64,000 nucleotides of DNA from Candidatus Zixiibacteriota bacterium (GCA_023138975.1 JAGLON010000004.1:62001-126000), one strand, 5' to 3'. Counted from the first letter of the stretch, positions 43,824-52,585 are shown. Program-made: numbers and translations. The notes: generated from the letters alone by a model not told the origin.

Positions 43824-46800
43824 CTAATACTCCCATTGAAATTTAAAACTAAAATGATACAAGTTAAACTCGTCTCGACGTCCCTCAAAAAGATAATGTT
43901 TGCTCAATCGATATTCCAGACCAACTTCCTGCCCTTTATTGACATCAAAATAACTGCTTCCAAAGATGTAAAGATTCGGCAGAGTGTAGGTTCCAATTGT
44001 CACCCGTGTCCCCGAAGGATTAAACCCGCCCGCTGCATCAGGGTTAATTTCAAACGTCTCAACTCCTAAAGTCCTCGTACCGATGCGCGAAGCCTGATTC
44101 GCCAAAAGGTTAGCCCCGCCTACTTCAATTCTATTGGAAAATGAGCTTGATGAGCCACTCGATTCCACATTTGAATTGGTTAGAATCGTTAGTAGGATAT
44201 TTTCGTTTGATATCGGAGCATCGCCGGTAACAGTAATAATCGGCTTATTCAATGTCCCCGAAACCAAAAGCGGTAGCTCATACGAATAACTATCCTCTGT
44301 TTCATATCCGGTAAAACGGGATTGAGTACGAATCCGGGTCGTAATTTCCAGATTCAACCTCGGATCAAGCTCTTCAATATTATCATAGATAATCTGCCCG
44401 CCCGGAATTATCCTGAATTTCTTATCAAACAGATAGTACTTCCCACGAATTACTTCGAGCGTACCCAGGAAATTATACACTCCCGCAACTCGTCTGATGT
44501 TCAACGAGCCACCGTACTCGGCGTCAATATCATCATTCTTCGTCCAAAAATTAGAGGGACAATCGACCATGAGGTTTAGGTTCCAGGATTTATCAGCTTC
44601 TAAAGCGGTCAGAATACTAAAACCGCTCTCCTCCTCAAAGCTCTCACGATAGTATGCATTATGAACCTTGATGGTACCCACAACGGTTGGAGGAGTTTGA
44701 CCGGTGATAATAATGTCGGCATCCGCCAAACCGGTAAAATCTCCCAATTCATAATTGAGCGGCATTTGCTCACAGGTGGCGTTGATGTTAAAAGTAAAGA
44801 TGCTGATATCGTTGATAATAATATCTCCCTCGGCGAATATCTTACCCGGTATCTTGCTGTCTTTATGAGGCATTAAAGCCTGAGCCTTGTCTATTTGGAC
44901 CCGATTGTCCTGGAGCGTAAGGGCAACTTCGACTTGTTCAAGTTTATCTTTTAGATCAATCAGTTTTATTTCACCGTTGTTAAGTTGGAAGTTCCCATTA
45001 AGATGCGGTTTCAAAGGCTGGCCGGAGAGCTTTATGTCGGCCCAAAAATCGCCAATCATGTATTCCACTGACTCAAGAACAAAAGCGGCTAAATCAAGAC
45101 GTTTATCTTCGGCATGAATTGTAATACTCTGTTCGCGCTCATCGAATAATTCATGATCCATCGACAAGGCCAGGTTTATCGGGAACTCGCCTTGGGCAGT
45201 GTATATACCTTCTTCCGATTTTAAAAAGCAGGAATCTATATGCAAGAGTGTATCATTATAAGTTAAGAAAGTTCGCAAATCTCCTAAAACTAACTCTTGA
45301 TATGTTAATGAATCCAAGGTTGCTTCAAGTTCAAAATATGGGTTGCTAAAGTGTCCTTGAATATTCCCATTAGATGACAGTATCCCATCAATTTCGAGGC
45401 TGTCATTTAATAAATCAACCCATGGCCCGGCGGAAATGCTTTTTATATTCCAATTCAGATTCAGCGATTCGTCGTAATTAGCCCTACCATCCACATCAAT
45501 AAAACCGTTCGAACCTTTAATATTAATATTGCTGAGAATAAAACCTGTACTATCAATTAAGATTACCTGACTCCCGTCAGAATAGAAAAATCGATCGCTT
45601 AATTCAATTTCCAGAGTATCCAATCTAAGCTCCCGTGGATATTTCTCATAATCCAGCACCCCTATCGAACTTATCTGAGAAAACTGATTGGAAACCACAA
45701 CGGTATCTAAAATAAGTAAATTACTGTCAAGAGTCATTTCAGCAAAAATAGAATCATACGGAAAACTCCAGGCATCACCGCTACGGCTCCAAACTTTTAC
45801 CGGTCCTTTTTTCCGTTTTACAAAGCTCTCGATATTAAATTCCGTGTAAAAATCAGTCGAATAAAAGTCATAAAAGAAAACCGAATCGGATTGAAAGGTC
45901 CCGGATAAGGCTGGATCTTTAGTTGGACCAGTGAAATTAAAACTGGCTTTCCCTACCCCGGCCGGGAGATCAATAAATGTCTGATGAGTAAATCGGGATA
46001 GATTTTCAAAATTTGCACGGCAGGTCAGATCCAGGTTCCCGCGATAATTGACATCGCCTTCACACAAGAATTGATTTTCATAATAATCAAATCTATATCC
46101 GGGGAATAGATAGAGCCCATTTCTGGTTATCGTCATCTGGCCAGAGGACTGATGAAAATGATATCTATCGAAGTACGATTCATCAAGCTTGGTGTCGATG
46201 TCGATAGCCATAGTTTCTGATTGCAGACCACGCCCGTTTAATTCCAGATGCCCAGATAAATCTGATGAAAAGGAATTGGAGATCAAATCAGACAGATTGA
46301 AATTTTTAATATCGGCCGACAAATTATATCCCGACGGCGCCGATCCGAAACTCATTGAACCAAAGCCGTTTATTTCGCACCCGTTTAACACTGTCCCGTG
46401 AAGTGAATCGAAATATACATTTTTATCGCTAATATGAAACCGAGCGTTGAGCGAATCAAATTGTCGCTTGACAAAATCTCCGCTTATCAGAAGATCACCG
46501 CCAAAACGGCCAAACTGCGAATATAGCGAGCCCCTGACGTTCAAATTACCGGATAATCGTGAACCTACAAAAGATATAAAGTCCTGCAAATGGATTCTCG
46601 ATTGCTCAATAGTTACTTCTGTCCAGAGCTCCTTAGTCTGATCTAAAACCAGCGAGAAGTTGATATGCGATGAGTCCGTTTGGATGTTCACATTCTGCAA
46701 TGCTATTTTCTTATGAAAGATTGTTGCCAGCCCCGAAGCATGATTAACTCGCAGACGCCCGTCATCGGAATTAAAACGCATTGATTGGATACCGACGGTT

Positions 46801-47345
46801 AATGTGCCCTCTTCGGAGCGGGCTGTCGAGTTGAGCTGAACATCATACCACTTATAAACCGTGTCACCGACATTGAAAACAAACTCTCCCCCGGTGATTT
46901 GTATATTACCCACCTGCCATGAAGGCATGATATTGCCGGATGATCCTTTGGCGGCTATCTGGGGAAGAATAATTTTCCCGGAATCGTCCTGTATTAGATA
47001 GACCTGGGGATTTTCAAGTTTTAAAGTATCGACTATCCATTGCAGGTTCCAGATATCCGACATGTTATATTTCATTGATATTCGGGGGAGATAAGCTAAG
47101 GTATATGATGTGTCCGGCCGGTTATATTTGACCATAACATCTTTCAGGGAAAACCCATTAACAAACGAACCGTCAATCTCAGATATTATAACTTCAAGCC
47201 CGTACTCATCGGCCAGCTTATCGGCCAAGTACCGGTTTACCCAGTTTTCGAGAATATGCGACTGATATAAAAGTACTAGCCCGACAATGACTGCAAGCGC
47301 CATCATCACGGCTCCAAAAAGCGGTATTTTAAATCGTTTACGCAT
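43824..47345 (-). CDS. tamB: TamB-like translocation and assembly module protein
   Basis: An 1173-residue protein with a single N-terminal membrane helix (about 9-29) and a very long beta-taco body. The C-terminal DUF490/TamB domain is recognisable: TVVGTIKVHNAYYRESF, LNIRRVAGVYNFLGTLEVIRGKYYLF, FRIIPGGQIIYDN, GTLNKPIITVTGD, and the terminal segment ending FKFQWEY. In the family it spans the periplasm, partners TamA, and helps phospholipid and outer-membrane protein transport. It overlaps the CMD gene by 8 bases and precedes tamA by 8 bp, so the three are clearly co-transcribed. Confidence 0.9.
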   Translation of the reverse strand: MRKRFKIPLFGAVMMALAVIVGLVLLYQSHILENWVNRYLADKLADEYGLEVIISEIDGSFVNGFSLKDVMVKYNRPDTSYTLAYLPRISMKYNMSDIWNLQWIVDTLKLENPQVYLIQDDSGKIILPQIAAKGSSGNIMPSWQVGNIQITGGEFVFNVGDTVYKWYDVQLNSTARSEEGTLTVGIQSMRFNSDDGRLRVNHASGLATIFHKKIALQNVNIQTDSSHINFSLVLDQTKELWTEVTIEQSRIHLQDFISFVGSRLSGNLNVRGSLYSQFGRFGGDLLISGDFVKRQFDSLNARFHISDKNVYFDSLHGTVLNGCEINGFGSMSFGSAPSGYNLSADIKNFNLSDLISNSFSSDLSGHLELNGRGLQSETMAIDIDTKLDESYFDRYHFHQSSGQMTITRNGLYLFPGYRFDYYENQFLCEGDVNYRGNLDLTCRANFENLSRFTHQTFIDLPAGVGKASFNFTGPTKDPALSGTFQSDSVFFYDFYSTDFYTEFNIESFVKRKKGPVKVWSRSGDAWSFPYDSIFAEMTLDSNLLILDTVVVSNQFSQISSIGVLDYEKYPRELRLDTLEIELSDRFFYSDGSQVILIDSTGFILSNINIKGSNGFIDVDGRANYDESLNLNWNIKSISAGPWVDLLNDSLEIDGILSSNGNIQGHFSNPYFELEATLDSLTYQELVLGDLRTFLTYNDTLLHIDSCFLKSEEGIYTAQGEFPINLALSMDHELFDEREQSITIHAEDKRLDLAAFVLESVEYMIGDFWADIKLSGQPLKPHLNGNFQLNNGEIKLIDLKDKLEQVEVALTLQDNRVQIDKAQALMPHKDSKIPGKIFAEGDIIINDISIFTFNINATCEQMPLNYELGDFTGLADADIIITGQTPPTVVGTIKVHNAYYRESFEEESGFSILTALEADKSWNLNLMVDCPSNFWTKNDDIDAEYGGSLNIRRVAGVYNFLGTLEVIRGKYYLFDKKFRIIPGGQIIYDNIEELDPRLNLEITTRIRTQSRFTGYETEDSYSYELPLLVSGTLNKPIITVTGDAPISNENILLTILTNSNVESSGSSSSFSNRIEVGGANLLANQASRIGTRTLGVETFEINPDAAGGFNPSGTRVTIGTYTLPNLYIFGSSYFDVNKGQEVGLEYRLSKHYLFEGRRDEFNLYHFSFKFQWEY

Positions 47346-48021
47346 TTTGTTCGGCGGTAACTTTCCTAAGTATTTTCTGCGCCGTTAGGCAATTCTTCCG
47401 GGAGCAAAACAGTCCGCAGTTGGTCATAGTTTCAAACAGCAATTTTTTTTCGGCTCCGGTATTCAGCGCTCCCCTAATATGTGCCCCAAGCTGATTGACA
47501 TATCCGGTAACTGTCAACGTCGCCGTTACTGACAGCTCCCTCAATCTGAATGAAACTCCGGGTCTTGATAACACCTGCCCATATCCATCATTTATCATCC
47601 ATGTCAATATCTGAGGCGAAAACGAATTGATATACGGTATCAGGCGATCAAATGCCGAACCATAAATTTTCCTTATTTTTTGCAATCCGTTTCGGTTCCA
47701 GCTCCCGGTAGTTTTACTATTATATGCCTCTGGAAGTTGACTCTTTTTATATCTTCGAGGATGGATTTCGGCGAATGCCCGAGCGGCTTCTATCATCGCT
47801 GGAAAACCCAAAAACAAATGCACCTGCAAAATAGCTTCATCTATCATTTTTGCCGAAACACCGTCGTCAAGAGCCGCCTGCATCAGCATTCGGCTCACCT
47901 CATCGGCCCTTCCCGCAATTGAGGCTGATAACATGGGCAGATAGAAGTACTCCACCTTCCAACGCTTCGTAAAATCTCTTTTCAGAGCAGCAATGATTGC
48001 TTCATCTATAATATTCACCAT
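47338..48021 (-). CDS. Carboxymuconolactone-decarboxylase-fold protein
   Basis: A 227-residue all-helical protein with two CMD-like units (about 30-90 and 130-205), for example EAILQVHLFLGFPAMIEAARAFAEI and RELSVTATLTVTGYVNQLGAHIRGALNTGA. The CxxC peroxidase motif of AhpD is absent: the first unit has VHLF where the cysteines would lie. It may therefore be a gamma-carboxymuconolactone decarboxylase-like or unknown enzyme, or a binding protein. Some cysteines (CGLFCSRKNC) occur near the C-terminus and could bind metal. It is embedded between the pseudo-HtrA and TamB genes. Confidence 0.7.
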   Translation of the reverse strand: MVNIIDEAIIAALKRDFTKRWKVEYFYLPMLSASIAGRADEVSRMLMQAALDDGVSAKMIDEAILQVHLFLGFPAMIEAARAFAEIHPRRYKKSQLPEAYNSKTTGSWNRNGLQKIRKIYGSAFDRLIPYINSFSPQILTWMINDGYGQVLSRPGVSFRLRELSVTATLTVTGYVNQLGAHIRGALNTGAEKKLLFETMTNCGLFCSRKNCLTAQKILRKVTAEQNA

Positions 48022-48066
48022 AGATGCATAAACTAAAGGGGTGAAACAAGAAAGGCAAGATAAACT

Positions 48067-49257
48067 TTAGCGGGGCTGGCGAAATCGATTGATTAATCGA
48101 TCTAATTCGAGCTGCATCCGACGCATCTCGTTTTTCATGGAGTCAATTCTCTGCTGAATCTCAAAAGCGGCCAGAATATCCTGCTTGGAATCTGAGGAAC
48201 CGGAGACGTTCGCAGTGAAATTACTTTGACCTGGCATAATCGAAAGGGCTATCCGAACGGAGTAATTATTCTGGCCTCGAAGGAAATCAATCGTTACAAT
48301 ACTATCAGGCCCGGCGTTCAAAATCATTTGCTGCAATTGTCGATTACTGGTAATCTTCTTTCGGGAAAAACTGGTAATAATATCACCAATGCTCAAACCC
48401 GCAAAAGCTGCTGGGGATTCCATCGCCAAATCGGCAACAACGACCGCTTCTCCCAGAATCGTACCGTCATCGGTTACCAGTTCAATTGAGGTTGTGCGGA
48501 CTCCCAAATATCCGGCATCCCGGCTACCGCTGCTGATAATTTTCTGAGCCGCCAAAAAAGCTTCACCGGCCGGTACCATGATGATTCCGCCCCAGACAGG
48601 GCTATTTGTTTCAGGGCCGCTAACGCTTCCGGCACTGATTATCCCTATTAACCGGCCTGATAAATCGAAGACCCCGCCCCCCAAAAGTCCCGGTAGGACT
48701 GTTCCGGACATGAGGAAAGTACCATCGGCCTGCTGTCCGGCAATAACCCCCAGAGTCGGATACCCGGTCAACCCGATAGAGCGTCCATATGACAACGCCA
48801 TCCGTCCCATCAACGGCGGATAGGGAGAAAGTTCGACCGGATGATTGTGCTTATCGGTAATTTTCAGGACGGCCAGATTCAGACGCCGGTCAATTCCAAC
48901 CAGTTCCGCGCTGACCTTACGCCCATCAATATCAACATGATAATAATCAAAGCCATCGACTAACGATTGAATCGTAAGAATATGTCCGGAAGAATCGACG
49001 ATAATCCCGCTTCCCAGAACCGATTTGACCGGATTATAATAATTGCTGTTCTGCCCCCGGTAAAACGGCGCGGAACCTTCACCCAGACGAGCTTCAACGG
49101 TTACCACCGATTGGGAGACATTACTTATTATAGTAGAAATTTCACTATCGAGAGCTTCGAGACTCTGACTCACAACAACGCTAATAAGTAAAATATAAAC
49201 CGAAAAAAAAACCGCCGCAAAACGGGCGGTTTTTTTGGCTTGATCAGTTATCCTCAA
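48067..49257 (-). CDS. HtrA/Deg-like protein with all three catalytic residues replaced
   Basis: A 396-residue membrane-anchored protein with a trypsin-like domain (about 40-230), one PDZ domain (about 250-340) and a C-terminal coiled coil (360-396). The fold motifs of HtrA are kept but the triad is not: where HtrA has TNNHVV this has TIQSLV (His to Ser98), DLAVLKI is NLAVLKI (Asp to Asn127), and GNSGG is GLLGG (Ser to Leu192). It should be a pseudoprotease, perhaps a sensor or scaffold. The start codon is TTG at 49257, overlapping the anti-sigma stop as TTGA, with AGGAG upstream. A membrane helix covers about 12-30. Confidence 0.85.
   Translation of the reverse strand: MRITDQAKKTARFAAVFFSVYILLISVVVSQSLEALDSEISTIISNVSQSVVTVEARLGEGSAPFYRGQNSNYYNPVKSVLGSGIIVDSSGHILTIQSLVDGFDYYHVDIDGRKVSAELVGIDRRLNLAVLKITDKHNHPVELSPYPPLMGRMALSYGRSIGLTGYPTLGVIAGQQADGTFLMSGTVLPGLLGGGVFDLSGRLIGIISAGSVSGPETNSPVWGGIIMVPAGEAFLAAQKIISSGSRDAGYLGVRTTSIELVTDDGTILGEAVVVADLAMESPAAFAGLSIGDIITSFSRKKITSNRQLQQMILNAGPDSIVTIDFLRGQNNYSVRIALSIMPGQSNFTANVSGSSDSKQDILAAFEIQQRIDSMKNEMRRMQLELDRLINRFRQPR
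49204..49236 (-). terminator. Terminator-like hairpin inside the 5' end of the pseudo-HtrA gene
   Basis: A perfect inverted repeat with ACCGCC / GGCGGT arms, extended by A and T runs, spans codons 8-18 of the pseudo-HtrA gene. On the minus strand it reads as a GC stem followed by TTTTTTTT, the form of an intrinsic terminator, 21 bases after the TTG start. It could lower expression of the downstream genes relative to the sigma and anti-sigma genes. Coincidence of Lys/Ala/Phe codons cannot be excluded. Confidence 0.45.
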
Positions 49258-49940
49258 TAAACAGCTCCTGTGTTTATGGCATTAGCCGCATTCGGAATCA
49301 CCAGGTAATTCTTAACAACCGGACGAACTCGAAATGCGGGCACTGTCGCCGGCATACCAGAGGCCGTTAAGGTTGTCTGTGACGCATTACTCAGTAATTG
49401 TTCAACCGCTATATTTGTCCGAAGCGATTTGGAATACTCCCGAAAACGATTGTACTGCTGTACCATTGTCGATACACTCTTACGCTCGTTTAAAAGAGGA
49501 TTATCGGTCGGTTGTGCCGTCAGATACAAATCGTCTGACTGACCGTTAGTCGTATTAGCCACTTGCGGAGATGAGGGCGCTAAAAAATCATTGCTGAAGT
49601 TCATACCGAACCCCAGACTTAGGACAATAACAGCGGTAGCGGCATAGGTCGCCAAACGCATTGAGCCGAATCTTGGGATTCTCTTCGGCATATAAGCTTT
49701 TGAGCGTTTTTCCGCGAAATTTTCCTGTCCGATCTTCTGAAACAGCCGGGCATTAAAATCGTCCGACGCCTTGAGTTGAGGCAAATCATCATATGATTTG
49801 TTCAAAGACCGGTATACATCAAGCTCTCTTCGGCAGGAAGGACAATCATCAAGATGATGTTCAATCCGCGCCGCAACTTCAGGGGCAGTTTCCCCCTTAG
49901 AAAAAGTTGACAGGAAGGAGCGCACCTTTCGACAACGCAT
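49254..49940 (-). CDS. Zinc-finger (zf-HC2/ZAS) membrane anti-sigma factor
   Basis: A 228-residue inner-membrane anti-sigma factor. The ZAS zinc site is Cys3 with HHLDDCPSCRREL (His27, Cys32 and Cys35 or near). A single membrane helix follows at about 95-115 (LATYAATAVIVLSLGFGMNF), then a periplasmic domain of about 110 residues. In the family the cytoplasmic domain holds the ECF sigma factor until proteolysis releases it. The ATG overlaps the sigma gene by 44 bases, and its stop overlaps the pseudo-HtrA start. Confidence 0.9.
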   Translation of the reverse strand: MRCRKVRSFLSTFSKGETAPEVAARIEHHLDDCPSCRRELDVYRSLNKSYDDLPQLKASDDFNARLFQKIGQENFAEKRSKAYMPKRIPRFGSMRLATYAATAVIVLSLGFGMNFSNDFLAPSSPQVANTTNGQSDDLYLTAQPTDNPLLNERKSVSTMVQQYNRFREYSKSLRTNIAVEQLLSNASQTTLTASGMPATVPAFRVRPVVKNYLVIPNAANAINTGAVY

Positions 49941-50499
49941 TCCGTTCCTCCATTCTCGGTTTAAGCTTATCTCTCAGAATCGAGCGGGCTCGATTCACGC
50001 GGGACTTGACAGTACCCAGAGGTACTGATAATACCCGGGCAACTTCGTCATAAGGCATTTCTTCGATATCGCGGAGTAAAAACGCAGTCTTGTATTTTTC
50101 CGGCAGAGTGTCAATTGCTTTCTGCAGGATCGGGCCAAGGTTTGAGGGAACTTTGGCATCGACCGACGCTTCTACTTCTTTGTTCTGCATATCGAATATA
50201 TCCACAAAGGTATATTTCTTGTTTCGGCGTAGTTCATTACGGGCCAGATTCAAGGCTATAGTATATAACCAGGTTGAAAAACAGTGTTTGAAATCGAATT
50301 TGTCCCGATGCTGATACACGCGTAAGAACGCCTCCTGAATAATATCTTCAGCGCATTCCCGACTGATTCGCATCCGCCCGATCACATTCATCAGACGATC
50401 ACGATAGCGGTTTACAAGTTCGCTAAAGGCGACCATGTCGCCATCTTGAACCTGCCGCAGCAGTCTGTGATCCAGTTCTTTTGCTGTCTCTTTTGCCAT
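49897..50499 (-). CDS. rpoE: ECF RNA polymerase sigma factor, RpoE-like
   Basis: A 200-residue group 4 sigma factor. Region 2 (about 12-85) shows FSELVNRYRDRLMNVIGRM, AEDIIQEAFLRVYQHRDKFD and FSTWLYTIALNLARNELRR. Region 4 (about 125-180) shows LPEKYKTAFLLRDIEEMPYDEVARVLSVPLGTVKSRVNRAR. Region 1.1 and 3 are absent, as in all ECF factors. It heads a minus-strand run with its anti-sigma, the pseudo-HtrA, CMD, TamB and TamA genes, so envelope stress control of TamAB is likely. The unusual promoter-like elements upstream are listed separately. Confidence 0.93.
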   Translation of the reverse strand: MAKETAKELDHRLLRQVQDGDMVAFSELVNRYRDRLMNVIGRMRISRECAEDIIQEAFLRVYQHRDKFDFKHCFSTWLYTIALNLARNELRRNKKYTFVDIFDMQNKEVEASVDAKVPSNLGPILQKAIDTLPEKYKTAFLLRDIEEMPYDEVARVLSVPLGTVKSRVNRARSILRDKLKPRMEERNALSKGALLPVNFF

Positions 50500-50529
50500 A
50501 CTTCTCCCGTGGTCTGTAAGTAATACATC

Positions 50530-50548
50530 TCAGACGGCGGAAAGTTCC
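50530..50548 (-). promoter_or_regulatory. Possible ECF-type control elements upstream of rpoE
   Basis: Read towards rpoE, GGAACTTT (an ECF -35-like box) is followed after only three bases by CCGTCTGA (an ECF -10-like box). The standard spacing is about 16 bp, so they cannot be one promoter in the usual sense. Either the true -10 is further on and the second box is fortuitous, or these are parts of a regulatory site. Confidence 0.3.
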
Positions 50549-50756
50549 AGAGTTTTATTGGTTTTGCAGTAGATCGTCACCTGAATATAACACCTTAAGT
50601 CGTTTGATACAAGCGACTTTCGTCTTAAAGTGTCAGGTTAACAAGGAGGCATAACTGCCTGATAGGCAGTAATTACAACTGTTCAGTTTTTGCACAGGTG
50701 GCTTGCAAATGTATCTGTTAACCAAAGATGAAAAAGAAAACGATTTGAATAAGGCC

Positions 50757-50820
50757 GGTAACCCAAGGCATCAGCCTTGGGAAACAGAAATCACCCACGG
50801 CTGAAGCCGTGGGATACCAA
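50757..50820. repeat. Compound palindromic element (two hairpins)
   Basis: GGTAA, hairpin CCCAAGGC-ATCA-GCCTTGGG, spacer AAACAGAAATCA, hairpin CCCACGGC-TGAA-GCCGTGGG, then ATACCAA. The same two-hairpin order and nearly the same spacer recur at 53915-53976. Confidence 0.75.
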
Positions 50821-50866
50821 ATGGAGATATTAAAAAACCGCAAAACTACTCAGTAGATCGAATTGC

Positions 50867-51208
50867 CTAAATGCTATCTTCAGGTAAAGTTAGAGAAATT
50901 GGTTCTCGCCAAAACTTTACCATAATGCTATCGCCTAGTACAAAATAACACTCCGGCCACTCAGCAAATCTTCCTCTTGGAGGTTGAAATCGCCAAATTT
51001 CTAATCCTTCGAAAGATGAATCAATTGTAGCTGGTTCACCCATTATCTCAATAACTTCATTCTTAGTAATTCCAGGTATTAATTGCTTTACTAAATTATC
51101 ATATCTAGCATGAGTTATTATTAGCCATACCCAACATATAATCAATAGTGCAATAGTAAAAAGAAATGTTCTCAAAAGTATCTTCTTAATACATTGTATA
51201 TTTATCAT
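50867..51208 (-). CDS. SmpA/BamE-like small membrane-anchored protein
   Basis: A 113-residue protein with an N-terminal hydrophobic segment (about 10-32) and an extracytoplasmic domain that begins with the SmpA/BamE pattern YDNLVKQLIPGITKNEVIEIMGEPATIDSSFEGLEIWRF: the G-x-T-k-x-e-V helix followed by an MGxP turn and a Trp-containing strand. There is no lipobox; the helix is probably an uncleaved anchor. It is monocistronic, with a palindromic repeat just past its 3' end. A BamE role is not implied by the fold alone, since many small exported proteins share it. Confidence 0.6.
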   Translation of the reverse strand: MINIQCIKKILLRTFLFTIALLIICWVWLIITHARYDNLVKQLIPGITKNEVIEIMGEPATIDSSFEGLEIWRFQPPRGRFAEWPECYFVLGDSIMVKFWREPISLTLPEDSI

Positions 51209-51389
51209 AGTAACATAATCCTAAAAAGTCTTATAAATTAAACAATGCGGTAACACCTGCCATTTTCATTATTCTGGATTAAACTGCCGTCTTTATGTGA
51301 TCGGCAGACGTCCCCTGTATATTTTGTATTTTACTGGCAGAAGATTTTGTAGTTCTACCGTCATCATATAGATTGATTTTTAAAGTCTT

Positions 51390-52460
51390 CTACAACCCCG
51401 GTGACCAGGCCAGTTCATGCACATAACCAGTTCCAAATGTATTTATCAGTTGGATTATTTCCGAGCCATCGCTGTTCATGATATACAACGCAGAAGTAGT
51501 TCCCACTTTTGAGATATACGCGATTTTTGTACCGTCCGGCGACCACTTGGGAGAATACTTAAAAGAGGAACTATCAGTCAAATAAACAGGATCTGAACCA
51601 TCGGCGTTGACCACAATAATATTGGCGGTATCATAATTTATCATTTCGGTGTATGCTATTTTCTGGCTATTGGGCGACCAGAACGGTTCCAGGTTATCAT
51701 TAGTTGAAGTACTTATTTTTGTACGATCAGTACCGGTTATGGAGCATACCCAGACTTCATACTGCTGTGTACCGTCAAGTATGGAAACGTATGCGATTTT
51801 TTGGCCGTTGGGAGAAACGGTTCCATAAGTGTCGTCATAAGTAAGATTGCTTAATACGCTTTTAATACTTCCGTCTATAGTCTCAAGGCATAAATCATAA
51901 TTCGTACCGTTATAAGTTGAGTAAAGAAGTTGCTGGCCGTCGGGTGTAAATTTAACCTGACGACTTTCAAATGATTCGCCTGATGTAATATTGGTCGCAG
52001 TCATGCTATCGAGATCCATCACATAGATATTATAATTGGTATTATCACGGGTAGAAATAAATGCCATTTTGGTGCCATCGGGAGAAATATCGCATAATCT
52101 GTCCAACCCCGCATAATTGGTCAGGTTAACTTTGTGAGTCCCATCGTCAGCATTCATTCGAATAATCTCATTGGTTTCATCCATAAAATCCTTGTAATAA
52201 ATGTATTGTCCATCGGGGGACCAAGTGGCGCTGCTGTTGGAGGAAGTTAAAGAAGCGAAAGTCAATTGGACTATATCAGTTCCGTCGGGATCGATAGTGA
52301 ATATATTATTCCGCTCACTATCGCCAATATCCAGGCTGTATGCGATTTTGTAAACACCCGGTACGGGAGTGGGGTTAGTTGATTTATCCGAACAGGCATA
52401 TAGAAGCAGGGATAAACCAATCAATGAGATACACACAGCAATCGTTTTTGGATAGTTCAT
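51390..52460 (-). CDS. TolB-like PD40 propeller lipoprotein
   Basis: A 356-residue lipoprotein with the lipobox LYAC (Cys23), followed by a short Ser/Thr/Pro linker (SDKSTNPTPVPG) typical of FCB-group lipoproteins. The rest is a series of PD40 blades: ATWSPDGQYIYYKD, CDISPDGTKMAFIS, VKFTPDGQQLLYST, GTVSPNGQKIAYVS, FWSPNSQKIAYTE and KWSPDGTKIAYIS. It is a six- or seven-bladed propeller without an N-terminal TolB domain. The ligand is unknown. There is no neighbour on the same strand within 180 bp, so it is probably transcribed alone. Confidence 0.8.
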   Translation of the reverse strand: MNYPKTIAVCISLIGLSLLLYACSDKSTNPTPVPGVYKIAYSLDIGDSERNNIFTIDPDGTDIVQLTFASLTSSNSSATWSPDGQYIYYKDFMDETNEIIRMNADDGTHKVNLTNYAGLDRLCDISPDGTKMAFISTRDNTNYNIYVMDLDSMTATNITSGESFESRQVKFTPDGQQLLYSTYNGTNYDLCLETIDGSIKSVLSNLTYDDTYGTVSPNGQKIAYVSILDGTQQYEVWVCSITGTDRTKISTSTNDNLEPFWSPNSQKIAYTEMINYDTANIIVVNADGSDPVYLTDSSSFKYSPKWSPDGTKIAYISKVGTTSALYIMNSDGSEIIQLINTFGTGYVHELAWSPGL

Positions 52461-52585
52461 AGAGGCTCCTATATTTTTCTAAACAATCATTATACAATAG
52501 TTTATTATACTGAATATGCGATATGGGGTAAAGTTAATTCGGGAGTTTAATCAAAAGCTATTGTATGTGATGGTTTGTGTAAAAC

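Larger units (their letters stand above)
50500..50866. other. Gap upstream of rpoE with candidate promoter elements and a repeat
   Basis: No gene is seen. On the minus strand GGAACTTT (50541-50548) and CCGTCTGA (50530-50537) lie close together before rpoE. A hairpin ACTGCCT-GAT-AGGCAGT sits at 50654-50670, and a compound palindromic element at 50757-50820. The rest shows nothing. Confidence 0.55.

Noticed and set aside
49254-49256. ATG start for the pseudo-HtrA downstream of the anti-sigma stop
   Set aside because: The first in-frame ATG would remove the membrane anchor; the TTG at 49257 has an AGGAG site at good spacing.
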